A stretch of 47,082 nt of DNA from Nitrospirota bacterium (GTDB lineage Bacteria; Nitrospirota; Thermodesulfovibrionia; Thermodesulfovibrionales; UBA9159), in NCBI GenBank assembly GCA_023475105.1, contig JAMCWJ010000066.1, positions 1 to 47,082 on the forward strand. Reading direction: 5' to 3'. Each line of letters begins with the position of its first letter. Positions within the stretch are counted from its first letter, which is position 1. A program made the position numbers and the translations under genes. The notes under the pieces were generated by a model. That model saw nothing but the letters and a program-made list of their open reading frames with translations. It was not told where the DNA came from and ran no database searches. Positions 1 to 7,331 of the stretch are shown piece after piece.

Positions 1-1
1 T

Positions 2-133
2 CTCAGCGACCTTTTTACCTTATCTGCGGCGAACCTCCGCATCACTTGCGTCGCGGAAGAGAACAAGATAAAGAGAGTGGTCGAAAGCGTGGTTACGGTG
101 GGCGGGGTAATAAAGTTCTGGAAAGAGATGTAG
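2..133 (+). CDS. gspK: C-terminal end of type II secretion GspK-like protein (partial)
   Basis: An open frame enters from the left edge and stops at TAG (131-133), giving 43 residues that end in Lys-Glu-Met. The tail contains the stretch FTLSAA, then alternating charged and hydrophobic residues typical of a beta-rich C-terminus. No family motif can be read from so short a piece. The assignment to GspK, the minor pseudopilin at the pilus tip, rests mainly on position: it lies 33 bases before a gspL-gspM-gspN series, where gspK normally sits. It could instead be another pseudopilin or accessory subunit. Confidence 0.55.
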   Translation, partial: LSDLFTLSAANLRITCVAEENKIKRVVESVVTVGGVIKFWKEM

Positions 134-166
134 AATCGGCGGGCGATCTGCCCGTGAAAAAGGGAA

Positions 167-1231
167 ATGAGAAAAGCGTCACTTCTTGACCTTCATGAGA
201 AGGACGGCGTGCTGTCGGGAGATAGGTATCTCTTCACCGGAAGCTCCTATGAGTTCGAAAGAGCTGTCCGATATCCGGACGAAAGCGCCTCTCCGCAGGA
301 CACGTCGGAGGCAGGGGAAGTTTCCGTAAGCCTTCCCCTTGAACTCCTGAACTTCAGGACCCTGAAGCTGCCTTTTTCCGACAGGGAAAAACTGGCAAAG
401 GTGGTGCCTTTCGAGCTGCAGGGGCTGATGCTCGAAGGCGCAGGGGATATCGTTTTCGACACGGTCGTGCTCGGCAGCTCGGGGGATGAATGGGAAGTCC
501 TGGTTGCGTATATCGAAAAGAGTGTTCTCGGCGAGATCCTGGCGAAACTTTCCGAGTCCCGGATAGACCCTCCGGCGGTGACCTCCCTCGAACTCCGGAC
601 CGTTCTGGCGAGCGGGAAGGACGACCTTGCTTCACGTCTCCTGGGTCCCGTGATGATGACGCCCGAAGAGAGGATGGAGGCGGTCAGAAGCGAACTGCAA
701 AACCCCACGATCAACCTGAGGACCGGCGCCCTTGCTTATACGAAAGACACGGAAAAGTCAAGGAGGATGCTCAGGACGACGGTCATCCTCTCGGTGCTGC
801 TTGCGCTGCTTATCCATTCCTATCTCGGCTTTGGCATGCTCACGACAAAGACACGGGCTGCGGCGATGAAAAAGGAGTTGCGGGGCATCTATACCGGCCT
901 TTTCCCCAAAGAAAAGACCGTTTCCGATGAACTCTACCAGATGAAATCGCATCTGAAAGAGATCCGGGACAAGGGAGACGCCCTGATCGGCGTCGCTCCA
1001 CTCAGGCTTCTGCTCGAACTGTCGCATGCGGCGCCGCCCGGGGTGAGCTTCAGCGAGATGGGGATCGAAAGGGACCTGTTTACACTGAAAGGGGAGGCCT
1101 CTTCGATGGCCGAGGTCGAAAAGACGAAGACGAGCCTTTCCGAGGTCCTCAAAGACGTCACTGTTTCCGACATACGACCGTCGGCGGGCGGAAAGACCCT
1201 CTTTACCGTGGTCGCAAAGGGGTGGAAATGA
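167..1231 (+). CDS. gspL: Type II secretion system protein GspL (inner-membrane platform)
   Basis: The protein has 354 residues. The N-terminal part (about 1-190) looks like the actin-like cytoplasmic domain of GspL/PilM-type proteins, which in characterised systems binds the ATPase GspE. A single membrane helix follows at about residues 201-224, preceded by Arg/Lys (KSRRMLRT). The periplasmic part begins with a charged, probably coiled region and ends in a small ferredoxin-like GspL/PilN-type fold. It is shorter than the usual 380-400 residues. ATG 167 follows the purine-rich AAAAAGGGAA. Its stop overlaps the start of the next gene (ATGA at 1228-1231), and the neighbours gspM and gspN support the call. 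Confidence 0.8.
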   Translation: MRKASLLDLHEKDGVLSGDRYLFTGSSYEFERAVRYPDESASPQDTSEAGEVSVSLPLELLNFRTLKLPFSDREKLAKVVPFELQGLMLEGAGDIVFDTVVLGSSGDEWEVLVAYIEKSVLGEILAKLSESRIDPPAVTSLELRTVLASGKDDLASRLLGPVMMTPEERMEAVRSELQNPTINLRTGALAYTKDTEKSRRMLRTTVILSVLLALLIHSYLGFGMLTTKTRAAAMKKELRGIYTGLFPKEKTVSDELYQMKSHLKEIRDKGDALIGVAPLRLLLELSHAAPPGVSFSEMGIERDLFTLKGEASSMAEVEKTKTSLSEVLKDVTVSDIRPSAGGKTLFTVVAKGWK

Positions 1232-1734
1232 CGATGCCGGCATCGAGGCGCAGGGCTCTCATCGCGGCGATCGTCGCCGGACTCTATCTCCTCACGGTCC
1301 CGGTCTTTTTCGCGGGGCGCTCTGCGAAGAAGGAACTCGAAGCCCTGAAGGCGAAACAAAAAGAGATGGTGCTCCTGAGCCGTGAATACCGGTCCCTGAA
1401 GGGGAGCGTCGATGCCGTGGAGCAGCGGTCCACGCTCTCGCAGATCACGGGTGTCGCCCAGGCGATCGAAATGATATCTTCTTCCCTCGGCCTGAAGGCG
1501 AAGATGAAGTCCGTGAAGGCAGTCGGCAGCAGGGAGATACCCGGACCGATGACGGAGGAAAGCGGCGAGGTGCGGTTCGAAAAGGTCTCCCTGAACGAAC
1601 TCGTGAACCTGTTCTACAAGATTACGGATGCGCCGATGATACTGTCGGTCAAGCGGGCGACGGTGAAGAAGTCATTCGAAAACCCGGAGCTCCTCGATGT
1701 CACGATGACGGTCGCGCTCTTTAGCAAGAAGTGA
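1228..1734 (+). CDS. gspM: Type II secretion system protein GspM
   Basis: This 168-residue protein has one N-terminal membrane helix (about residues 8-27) after an Arg-rich start (SRRR). A predicted coiled segment and a C-terminal ferredoxin-like domain follow. That is the architecture of GspM/PilO proteins, which pair with GspL in the inner-membrane platform. I prefer ATG 1228, which overlaps the gspL stop as ATGA and has AAAGGGG upstream. GTG 1222 in the same frame would add two residues. Sequence conservation is low in this family, so the call leans on architecture and gene order. Confidence 0.75.
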   Translation: MTMPASRRRALIAAIVAGLYLLTVPVFFAGRSAKKELEALKAKQKEMVLLSREYRSLKGSVDAVEQRSTLSQITGVAQAIEMISSSLGLKAKMKSVKAVGSREIPGPMTEESGEVRFEKVSLNELVNLFYKITDAPMILSVKRATVKKSFENPELLDVTMTVALFSKK

Positions 1735-2543
1735 AAAAACCCGCTGCCGCCTTGCTCATCCTGCTTGTCCTGGCCGGCGGTCTGTGGTATATTGCGATTC
1801 CGGCAAGCCTGATGTCAGACCTGATCGAGAACTCCCTCGGCAGGGACTACCTGTATCTCCGGACCGAGGGACTCGATAAGGGTCTTTTCTACAGTTTCAG
1901 CGCTGCGAGGGTCCTGCTCGAAAAGAGGGCTTTGGACGGAGGCCGGGACGTTGCGCTCCTGAGCTTCAACGACGTAGAAGGCAGGCTTGAGCTCCTGTCG
2001 CTTCTGATGCTGCGGCCCGAACTGAGTTTTCACTGCAGCATGAACGGGGGCCGGGTGAAGGGCCTCGTAAGGCTGACAGGGAAGGACCGTCTTCTGATCA
2101 AGGCCGACGGGGTGCACATAGGGGGAATCCCTCTCTTCGAGCCTCTCGGGATTTACGGCGACGGCATTCTTTCCGGAAAGCTCGTCGTGCGCAATATTTC
2201 AGGCGAGTTGACCTTTTCGGTGAAAGAGGTGAGACTCGGGAGCGCCACCCTCGGCGGCGTCTTTCTCCCGCTCGACCTCTTTCATGATATCAGGGGGGCA
2301 GCCGCATTCAAGGGCACGCTCACGGAGGTGAAATCCTTTGCCATGGAGGGGACCGGGGTATACGCGAGGGTGAGGGGAAACATGCGGGGCGCCGATATGA
2401 ACATGAACCTGGAACTGATGACGGATTCGAGCTTTCAGCCCGGGCCTCTCTTTCAGACGGCGCTCGAAAGGTACAGGGTGTCTCCCGGCTATTACGCGAT
2501 TCCGTTAAGAGGCGGTATGCCGTTGGCTGCCGGAGGAGGATAA
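1731..2543 (+). CDS. gspN: Type II secretion system protein GspN
   Basis: The protein has 270 residues and starts at GTG 1731, which overlaps the gspM stop (GTGA). An N-terminal hydrophobic helix (about 5-20) would anchor it, with a beta-rich periplasmic domain behind, as in GspN proteins. GspN is an optional part of type II secretion, present only in some operons and of uncertain role. The protein ends in a Gly-rich tail (AAGGG). The four overlapping or tightly spaced genes K-L-M-N indicate one transcript. The threonine dehydratase start is only one base beyond the TAA stop, so that gene is probably co-transcribed. Confidence 0.75.
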   Translation: MKKPAAALLILLVLAGGLWYIAIPASLMSDLIENSLGRDYLYLRTEGLDKGLFYSFSAARVLLEKRALDGGRDVALLSFNDVEGRLELLSLLMLRPELSFHCSMNGGRVKGLVRLTGKDRLLIKADGVHIGGIPLFEPLGIYGDGILSGKLVVRNISGELTFSVKEVRLGSATLGGVFLPLDLFHDIRGAAAFKGTLTEVKSFAMEGTGVYARVRGNMRGADMNMNLELMTDSSFQPGPLFQTALERYRVSPGYYAIPLRGGMPLAAGGG

Positions 2544-2544
2544 G

Positions 2545-3738
2545 GTGATAAACGCGGAAGACGTGAGGCGGGCGCGTGAACGCATCAGGACCTTTGTCCA
2601 TGAGACCCCCCTTATCCGTTCAAGCTCCTTCAGCAGGATGAGCGGCGCCGAGGTCTATCTCAAGGCGGAAAACCTCCAGAAAACGGGTTCCTTTAAGGTA
2701 AGAGGCGCCTTCAACAAGATGGCCGACATCGGGGCGGGGAGGGTCGTCGCGGCATCAATGGGCAATCACGCCCAGGGTGTGGCGTACGCCGCCGGCAGAC
2801 TTGGAGTGGCGGCAACAATCGTGATGCCGGTCACGGCGCCGATCGTAAAGGAAGAGGCGACGCGGGGGTACGGCGCCGAAGTCGTGCTCTACGGCGAGAG
2901 TTTCCGGGAGGCCCTGGAATATGCGCATGAGCAGAGAGACGCCCTCTTCATCCATGCCTTTGACGACGACAGGATCATCGCGGGACAGGGGACGGTCGGA
3001 CTCGAGATAATCGAAGAGATGAAGGACGCGGACGTCGTCCTCGTGCCGGTAGGGGGCGGGGGGCTCATCGCGGGGATCTCCGTCGCCGTGGCGGCTCTTT
3101 CACCGAAAACAAAGGTCATCGGAATCCAGACCGAGTCGGCGACCTCCGCCTGTGCGTCGTTCAGGGAGAAACGGCTCATCGAGAAGAAACCCCTCCCGAC
3201 GCTGGCGGACGGGATAGCGGTCGGCAGGATAGGCGAGAAGACGTGGGAAATAATGAACCGGTGCGTCGATGACGTGGTTGCGGTGAAGGAGGATTCGATC
3301 GCGATGGCGATACTCCTCTTCCTCGAAAGAACGAAGCTCGTCGTGGAAGGCGCAGGGGCCGTCCCCCTTGCAGCGCTCATCGAAAACAAGGCGAGATTCC
3401 GGGGGAAAAAGGTCGTCCTTGTCGTGAGCGGAGGCAACATCGATTTTACCCTGATCGACAAGATAATCCACAAGGGCCTCGTATCGAGCGGTAGGATCGG
3501 GGTCTTCGAAGTGACGGTGGATGACATCCCCGGAAGCCTCTACTGTCTGACAGGGGTGATCGCCTCCCTCAGGGGAAACGTTCTGAATGTGGTTCATGAC
3601 AGGCTCGCAGGCGATCTGCCCGTCGGTAAGACGAGGGTCAGTTTCACCGTCGAGATGAGGGGGCCGGGCCAGGTGGACGAAATCCTGGCGCGCCTCTCGG
3701 CAGAGGGATTCGAGGCAAGGAAGCGGCCGGCGGGCTAG
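2545..3738 (+). CDS. ilvA: Threonine ammonia-lyase (threonine dehydratase) with ACT domain
   Basis: This PLP enzyme deaminates threonine to 2-oxobutanoate, the first step towards isoleucine or threonine catabolism. The PLP lysine is K51 in GSFKVRGAF, and the phosphate-binding glycine loop is VGGGGLIAG near residue 170. After the catalytic domain (about 1-315), residues about 320-397 form an ACT-like domain (GVFEVTVDDIPGSL), so it resembles the roughly 400-residue TdcB/IlvA class with one regulatory domain. The longer IlvA with two regulatory domains is excluded. GTG 2545 is chosen because GGAGGA lies just upstream inside the end of gspN. Being biosynthetic, it is an unrelated passenger of the secretion operon. 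Confidence 0.9.
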   Translation: MINAEDVRRARERIRTFVHETPLIRSSSFSRMSGAEVYLKAENLQKTGSFKVRGAFNKMADIGAGRVVAASMGNHAQGVAYAAGRLGVAATIVMPVTAPIVKEEATRGYGAEVVLYGESFREALEYAHEQRDALFIHAFDDDRIIAGQGTVGLEIIEEMKDADVVLVPVGGGGLIAGISVAVAALSPKTKVIGIQTESATSACASFREKRLIEKKPLPTLADGIAVGRIGEKTWEIMNRCVDDVVAVKEDSIAMAILLFLERTKLVVEGAGAVPLAALIENKARFRGKKVVLVVSGGNIDFTLIDKIIHKGLVSSGRIGVFEVTVDDIPGSLYCLTGVIASLRGNVLNVVHDRLAGDLPVGKTRVSFTVEMRGPGQVDEILARLSAEGFEARKRPAG

Positions 3739-3793
3739 TTCGCTTCTTCATCAGTTTCCTTTGTATCAGGAGAGGCATCCGTCTCTCGGAGGA

Positions 3794-4336
3794 TCAGCGC
3801 GGGTGTTCCCTGCGGTACACTTCCGGCATCTCTCTCGGTCCTTTTTCCCCCCATATGCCGAGCCCCTTTCCCCTTGCGCAGCGCTGAGCGCTCCTGAGTT
3901 CGGCCGCGTAATTCACGTTCGGGGGAAAAGTGAAAAGGACTGCGTAACCGTCTCGCATCATTTCAAGGTTTATCATTTTTCCGTCTTTGTTCCGGAGATA
4001 GGCGAGGAGCCTGCCGTATTTGTCTCTCTTATCGACATCGAATTCGAGGGTCAGGCTGCCGCCGGAACGGTCGAGGAGTTCTTCGAGGTGTCTCTTCGCC
4101 CTTGCCCCCCACGGCCTCTGTCCCATTTCGGGAGCGTCGATGCCGATCAGTCTCACCTTTTCCCATTTTCTTCCGATCAGGACACTCACCGTATCGCCGT
4201 CGTGGACCCTCATCACCCTTGCCGGGACCGAAGACTGCCCCGGAGCTGCGGACAGGTATCCGTCAAGCAAAGCATACGATGCGACGGCCAGAAGGATGGC
4301 GATTCCGGAAAGAGACCTCAGAGGTCTGATTCTCAT
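3794..4336 (-). CDS. Secreted thermonuclease-family (SNase) nuclease
   Basis: The 180-residue protein has an N-terminal signal or anchor segment (about 8-30) and one staphylococcal nuclease-like domain (about 38-175). All catalytic positions of the family are visible: D46 in VHDGDTV, R62 and D67 and E70 in VRLIGIDAPE, and R109 in DKYGRLLAYL. It should be a calcium-dependent nuclease of the periplasm or exterior, cleaving DNA or RNA. Start ATG at 4336 is preceded by GAGG very close by. It converges with ilvA across 55 bases and diverges from ald. Confidence 0.9.
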   Translation of the reverse strand: MRIRPLRSLSGIAILLAVASYALLDGYLSAAPGQSSVPARVMRVHDGDTVSVLIGRKWEKVRLIGIDAPEMGQRPWGARAKRHLEELLDRSGGSLTLEFDVDKRDKYGRLLAYLRNKDGKMINLEMMRDGYAVLFTFPPNVNYAAELRSAQRCARGKGLGIWGEKGPREMPEVYRREHPR

Positions 4337-4475
4337 AACCTCATTATAAACTATCTCGCGGCGGGCAGCGCCTCACGCAGCACCGCATGCCCGCTACGCA
4401 ACCGCAAAGGCCCCCGCACGATTTCCGGAGAAACACGCGTTGTACCGGTACCGCGGCGCAAAGGCGGGAAATATC

Positions 4476-4484
4476 TGATATAAT
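4476..4484 (+). promoter_or_regulatory. Extended -10 promoter of ald
   Basis: TG-A-TATAAT, a perfect extended -10 element, ends 40 bases before the ald start codon. No good -35 box is visible at the right distance, which is usual for extended -10 promoters. GAGGAG (about 4511-4516) serves as ribosome binding site. Confidence 0.65.
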
Positions 4485-4524
4485 TTCAGTGAAATCGATC
4501 CTGAAAAACGAGGAGTCCTTGCAT

Positions 4525-5646
4525 ATGGTCATCGGGGTGCCGAAAGAGATAAAAGAAGATGAATTCAGGGTGGGCATGACGCCCGCCGGGGTGGAGGAGC
4601 TCAAAGGCGACGGGCACACGGTCCTCATAGAGAGCGGCGCAGGCGAGGGGAGCGGCTTCTCTGACGAGGAATACCTGAACGCGGACGCCGAAGTGGTCGA
4701 TCGCGAGACCGTCTTTGCAAAAGCGGACCTCATTGTGAAGGTGAAGGAGCCCATCGGACCTGAATACGGCCTGATAAGAGAGGGCCGGGCCGTCTTCACC
4801 TTTCTCCATCTTGCGCCGAACCCCGAACTGACCCGGATCCTTCTCGACAGAAACGTGACCGGCCTCGGATATGAGACGCTGGAGAAGGACAGCAGGCTCC
4901 CGCTCCTTTTTCCGATGAGCGAGATTGCGGGACGAATGGCGCCTTTTATGGGCGCGTACTACCTCCAGAGTTTCCGGGGAGGAAAAGGAATCCTTCCGAC
5001 CGGGACGATCGGGGTGAAGCCTGCAAAGGCCCTCATCCTCGGCGCAGGGGTTGTCGGCTCCAACGCCGCCACAGTCTGCACGGGCCTTCTCATGGAGACT
5101 GTAGTCGTCGACAAAAGAATGGAGGCGCTCCAGAAAATAGACGAGATGTTCCTGGGCAGGGTGAAGACGCTGCCCCCGAGCGCGCAGAATATGCGCAACG
5201 AGATAAGGGATGCGGACATCATCATCGGCGCCATCCTCCTGCCGGGCGGGAAAACGCCCCTCCTGATTACGAGGGATATGCTAAAGCTGATGGGCAAGGG
5301 CACGGTGATTGTGGACGTCTCGGTCGACCAGGGGGGGTGCATCGAGACCTCGCGGCCAACGACCCACGAGGAGCCTGTCTATGAGGTCGACGGCATCATC
5401 CACTATACGGTCGCGAACATGCCGGGGGCGTATCCGAGGACCTCGACCCTTGCGCTGACGAATGTGACCCTTCCCTATATCAGGACTCTTGCGAGGGAAG
5501 GCATCGAACGGGCAATCAGGGAAGACGATGAAATAAGGTCTTCTCTCAACACGTACCGCGGAGAGATCGTACACAGGGCACTCGCTGAGTCGATGGGAGT
5601 CAGGGCAAAAACCCCGGGGAAATTGCGCCGTAGCGGTCGGTCTTAG
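4525..5646 (+). CDS. ald: Alanine dehydrogenase
   Basis: This 373-residue protein matches the length of Ald, which reversibly converts L-alanine to pyruvate and ammonia with NAD. The N-terminus IGVPKEIK is the family signature. The substrate-site region FTFLHLAPN carries the catalytic histidine near residue 96, and the Rossmann motif LGAGVVGSNAA is near residue 171. DVSVDQGG and the later NMPGA stretch are also diagnostic. The frame is open further upstream, but ATG 4525 is preceded by GAGGAG and gives the conserved N-terminus. Its stop codon overlaps the stop codon of the convergent UGA-containing gene. Confidence 0.95.
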   Translation: MVIGVPKEIKEDEFRVGMTPAGVEELKGDGHTVLIESGAGEGSGFSDEEYLNADAEVVDRETVFAKADLIVKVKEPIGPEYGLIREGRAVFTFLHLAPNPELTRILLDRNVTGLGYETLEKDSRLPLLFPMSEIAGRMAPFMGAYYLQSFRGGKGILPTGTIGVKPAKALILGAGVVGSNAATVCTGLLMETVVVDKRMEALQKIDEMFLGRVKTLPPSAQNMRNEIRDADIIIGAILLPGGKTPLLITRDMLKLMGKGTVIVDVSVDQGGCIETSRPTTHEEPVYEVDGIIHYTVANMPGAYPRTSTLALTNVTLPYIRTLAREGIERAIREDDEIRSSLNTYRGEIVHRALAESMGVRAKTPGKLRRSGRS

Positions 5647-5819
5647 GCGCGGTTGCAAGGCCTCGTTGATACGAGGTTCCACGTCTCTTCGTCGATCTCG
5701 TCGGCATATTCGGACAGCCTGAAATCTTTCCCGCATTCCATGCAGCGAAAAAAGACGAATCTTCAGCCGAAGACAAGTCTCAATTGACCGCCGCAATTTC
5801 TGCACTTTATTTCACGCAT
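5643..5819 (-). CDS. Candidate small selenoprotein with two CxxC motifs and in-frame UGA
   Basis: Reading the minus strand from ATG 5819 gives 58 codons ending at TAA (5645-5643), with one in-frame TGA at codon 19 (5765-5763). Before the TGA lies CRNC, and after it CMEC, then an acidic stretch (EYADEIDEE) and PCNRA at the end. Both halves look like one compact zinc-ribbon or redox protein, so I translate the TGA as selenocysteine. Support: ribosome site AAAGGA just before the ATG, an extended -10 promoter, and a SECIS-like hairpin right after the TGA. I recall a family described as small dual-CxxC (seleno)proteins; I could not check it. Function is unknown. A sequencing error or a nonsense mutation remains possible. 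Confidence 0.7.
5725..5752 (-). promoter_or_regulatory. Putative bacterial SECIS hairpin
   Basis: After the TGA at 5765-5763 the mRNA can form a stem of about 12 pairs with one bulged G. The top is GCAU/AUGC closing a 3-nt GGA loop, followed by U-G, C-G, the bulge, C-G, three U-A, U-G and U-A. The apical loop begins with G and lies 23 nt after the UGA. That agrees with the general model of bacterial SECIS elements (short loop with an early G, roughly 16-37 nt spacing). Folding was done by eye. Confidence 0.6.
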
Positions 5820-5837
5820 CGTGTCCTTTCTCCCCAT

Positions 5838-5846
5838 AGTATATCA
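5838..5846 (-). promoter_or_regulatory. Extended -10 promoter of the UGA gene
   Basis: On the minus strand TG-A-TATACT lies 19 bases before the ATG at 5819. A transcript starting about 7 bases after it would include GGGGAGAAAGGA as ribosome binding region. It gives the small gene its own promoter. Confidence 0.5.
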
Positions 5847-5880
5847 CGCCGGACGGTGCGCCGAAACGACCGGCTATCGC

Positions 5881-6036
5881 CCCCAATCCGCCATCAATTG
5901 TGCGTGAGGAGGCATTCGAACGGCTTCAGCTGGCCGTATCGCCTCACTTTTCAGGTGAGACGGGCCGGCGCCTCGGAGCGAAGCGAGAGAATGACGTTCC
6001 CGCGCAGTACTAGTTTTTCTTGATGGTGGATTGGGG
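5881..6036 (+). repeat. MITE-like foldback element, copy 1 (156 bp)
   Basis: The element is bounded by 17-bp terminal inverted repeats with one mismatch: CCCCAATCCGCCATCAA at 5881-5897 and its inverse at 6020-6036. The middle contains a second palindrome around 5932-5965 (GCCTCAC...GTGAGAC). Much of its interior matches the copy at 36776-36911 in the same orientation, including TGCGTGAGGA, TTCGAACGG, TTCAGC and GCCTCGGA. It has no coding capacity. It lies between the UGA gene and the methyltransferase, both on the minus strand. Confidence 0.8.
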
Positions 6037-6046
6037 AGTGCGCGAC

Positions 6047-6664
6047 TCAGGACATGGAACCGGACTCCCTGTACACAAAGAGGGTGAAGTCGTCCCCGGC
6101 CGCGTCGTGCGTCAGTGAGACGAAGGGGGAAAGGTCTTTCACCGCGAAGGCAAACATATCCTCCGGAGAGGCGTAATGGAGCGCAAAGTCTTTCCGAGGG
6201 GCACGCGCCGAGAGCGCATTGAAGGCGAGCGCGGTTCTGCAGTGGGCGAAGAGCTTCTTCAATGTGGTCCTGATCGTCTCCTCCGTTCCCTGCACATTCA
6301 GGTTGAAGACCCCGCAAAGGAAGATATAGTTGAAATCTTCCGCGAGGCTTTCCTCCTCGATATCGAAGACCCTGAAGAAAACATCCCGATGTTTCTCCCG
6401 CGCTGCGGCAATCAGCTTTTCATTGAGGTCGAGGCCTGTGTATCGGACAGGAATGCCCCGGTCTTTCAGGAACTGATAAAAATCTCCTTTTCCGCATCCG
6501 AAATCCAGGACCTTCTTCCCTCTGATCTTCCCGATCCCGAGAAGGGCTTCGTAGCGCAACAGCTGTCCCTGCGACGTCCAACCGAGGGCCTCGGGCCTGT
6601 CTCCGAACATTCCGAAGGTCTTATCGTAAAAGGAGATCACATATTCCCTGGCGAGTTCGTCCAT
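6047..6664 (-). CDS. Class I SAM-dependent methyltransferase
   Basis: The 205-residue protein has the methyltransferase motif I VLDFGCGKGDF near residues 52-62, then TGLDLNEKLIAAA (motif II with the acidic ribose-binding residue) and FNYIFLCGVFNL (motif IV region). These define a Rossmann-fold SAM-dependent methyltransferase. The N-terminus (DELAREYVISFYDKTFGMFG) is of a kind seen in small uncharacterised methyltransferases. No substrate can be inferred. It stands alone, divergent from the L,D-transpeptidase, with the foldback element just beyond its stop codon. Confidence 0.85.
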   Translation of the reverse strand: MDELAREYVISFYDKTFGMFGDRPEALGWTSQGQLLRYEALLGIGKIRGKKVLDFGCGKGDFYQFLKDRGIPVRYTGLDLNEKLIAAAREKHRDVFFRVFDIEEESLAEDFNYIFLCGVFNLNVQGTEETIRTTLKKLFAHCRTALAFNALSARAPRKDFALHYASPEDMFAFAVKDLSPFVSLTHDAAGDDFTLFVYRESGSMS

Positions 6665-6737
6665 ACGTCACATTATATCATATGGAGGAACGAGCGCTCT
6701 ATCCTGTAGCAGAGGGCGTCCCTCCCTTATTTTCTTC

Positions 6738-6767
6738 TTGCAAAAACGGGCTCTTTCGGAGTATCAT
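6738..6767 (+). promoter_or_regulatory. Promoter of the L,D-transpeptidase gene
   Basis: TTGCAA (6738-6743) and TATCAT (6762-6767) are separated by 18 bases and resemble a sigma-70 promoter. The expected start would fall about 5 bases before ATG 6779, so the transcript would be nearly leaderless; no clear ribosome site precedes that ATG. Confidence 0.4.
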
Positions 6768-6778
6768 TTCAGGCAGCA

Positions 6779-7303
6779 ATGCTGAGAAAAGCGCTGACAG
6801 TCTACCTTCCGATCCTGCTCATAGGCATGCTGTTCTGTCATCTCCGGCCCGGACCTGAAGACGTCTTCGCAACCACCGTAAAAGTCGACAGGGTACTGGT
6901 GATCAAGGGGAAACGGCTCATGATGCTCATGAAGGACGGCGAGATCTTCAAGACCTACAAAATTGCGCTGGGGAAACAGCCCAAGGGGGCGAAGATAATG
7001 GCAGGAGACCGGAGGACGCCGGAGGGGAGGTATGTCCTGGATTCGAGAAATCCGAAGAGCAAATTTCATCTCGCACTCCATATCTCCTATCCCAACGAAT
7101 CCGACGTCGTGAACGCCCACAAACTCGGCGTACGTCCGGGAGGGGATATCATGATCCACGGGTTGCCTCTGGGTTCCGGCGGAGTCGGAGAAATGCATAG
7201 TTTTCTCGACTGGACGGACGGCTGCATCGCGGTTACCAATTCCGAGATGGAAGAGATCTGGCAGTTCGTCCCCGACGGCACGCCGATAGAAATCAAGCCT
7301 TAG
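6779..7303 (+). CDS. L,D-transpeptidase (YkuD family)
   Basis: The protein has 174 residues with an N-terminal hydrophobic segment (about 6-24) as signal peptide or anchor, then a YkuD domain. The catalytic motif is HG (IMIHGLPLG, near residue 127) followed by DWTDGCIAV with the nucleophile C149. The usual Ser/Thr-x-Gly-Cys form is met by TDGC. Such enzymes make 3-3 peptidoglycan cross-links or attach proteins to the wall in the periplasm. The central RTPEGRYVLDSRNP stretch is typical of ErfK/YbiS relatives. It is a minimal single-domain form without LysM. Confidence 0.9.
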   Translation: MLRKALTVYLPILLIGMLFCHLRPGPEDVFATTVKVDRVLVIKGKRLMMLMKDGEIFKTYKIALGKQPKGAKIMAGDRRTPEGRYVLDSRNPKSKFHLALHISYPNESDVVNAHKLGVRPGGDIMIHGLPLGSGGVGEMHSFLDWTDGCIAVTNSEMEEIWQFVPDGTPIEIKP

Positions 7304-7331
7304 ACATCGGATAACGCGGCAGGGCGGTCCG

